From the NCBI GenBank assembly GCA_903910215.1, contig CAIVYV010000198.1, forward strand, positions 1 to 6,131: a stretch of DNA of 6,131 nucleotides. The letters run 5' to 3'. Below are positions 6,122 through 6,131 of the stretch, one piece after another. A model generated the notes under the pieces. That model worked only from the letters and a program-made list of their open reading frames with translations, was not told where the DNA came from and searched no databases. Origin of the DNA: an uncultured Pseudomonadota bacterium. GTDB taxonomy: Bacteria; Pseudomonadota; Gammaproteobacteria; Steroidobacterales; Steroidobacteraceae. Both the position numbers and the translations under genes were made by a program. Position 1 is the stretch's first letter. Each line of letters starts with the position of its first letter.

Positions 6122-6131
6122 GATTGCCGGC

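Overview
This is a compact bacterial segment of roughly 60% GC. It holds six protein-coding genes, two of them touching the window edges, and almost no non-coding DNA. The gene families (spinster-like MFS transporter, trimethylamine-dehydrogenase-like flavoenzyme, exported VOC protein, SAM methyltransferase) and the Gram-negative-type signal peptide suggest a proteobacterium with broad catabolic capacity. The sequence alone does not fix the taxon. I see no RNA genes, CRISPR arrays, insertion sequences or phage genes.

Layout. Four genes run leftward from about 4051 to the left edge and look like one operon. In transcription order they are: a 659-residue Old Yellow Enzyme/2,4-dienoyl-CoA-reductase-type flavoprotein (4051-2072); a spinster-like MFS transporter (2066-726); a small cytoplasmic HbpS/GlcG-like protein (722-333); and the first 112 codons of a second, DHA1/Tet-type MFS transporter (336-1, running off the window). 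Junctions are a 5-nt gap, a 3-nt gap and a 4-nt GTGA overlap, so translation is probably coupled. An 85-bp divergent region (4052-4136) separates this operon from a rightward gene for a secreted tandem VOC/glyoxalase-fold protein (4137-5138). A leftward SAM-dependent methyltransferase (6121-5156, possibly starting beyond the right edge) converges on it with a 17-bp gap.

How the genes may work together (inference). The spinster-like carrier could import, and the DHA1 carrier import or export, a small organic compound. The flavoprotein would then reduce or oxidatively demethylate it. The HbpS-like protein is an accessory of unknown function, and the secreted VOC protein could bind a related compound in the periplasm. 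No regulator or pathway-defining enzyme is in the window, so the substrate is unknown.

Most notable points. The flavoprotein has replaced the usual His/Tyr active-site signature (S167-A-G-H170-G-H172). It also has an iron-sulfur cysteine spacing and a degenerate second nucleotide-binding site resembling trimethylamine dehydrogenase. The divergent region holds a good leftward promoter whose -10 box lies between the arms of an inverted repeat. The exported VOC protein appears to lack the usual metal ligands.
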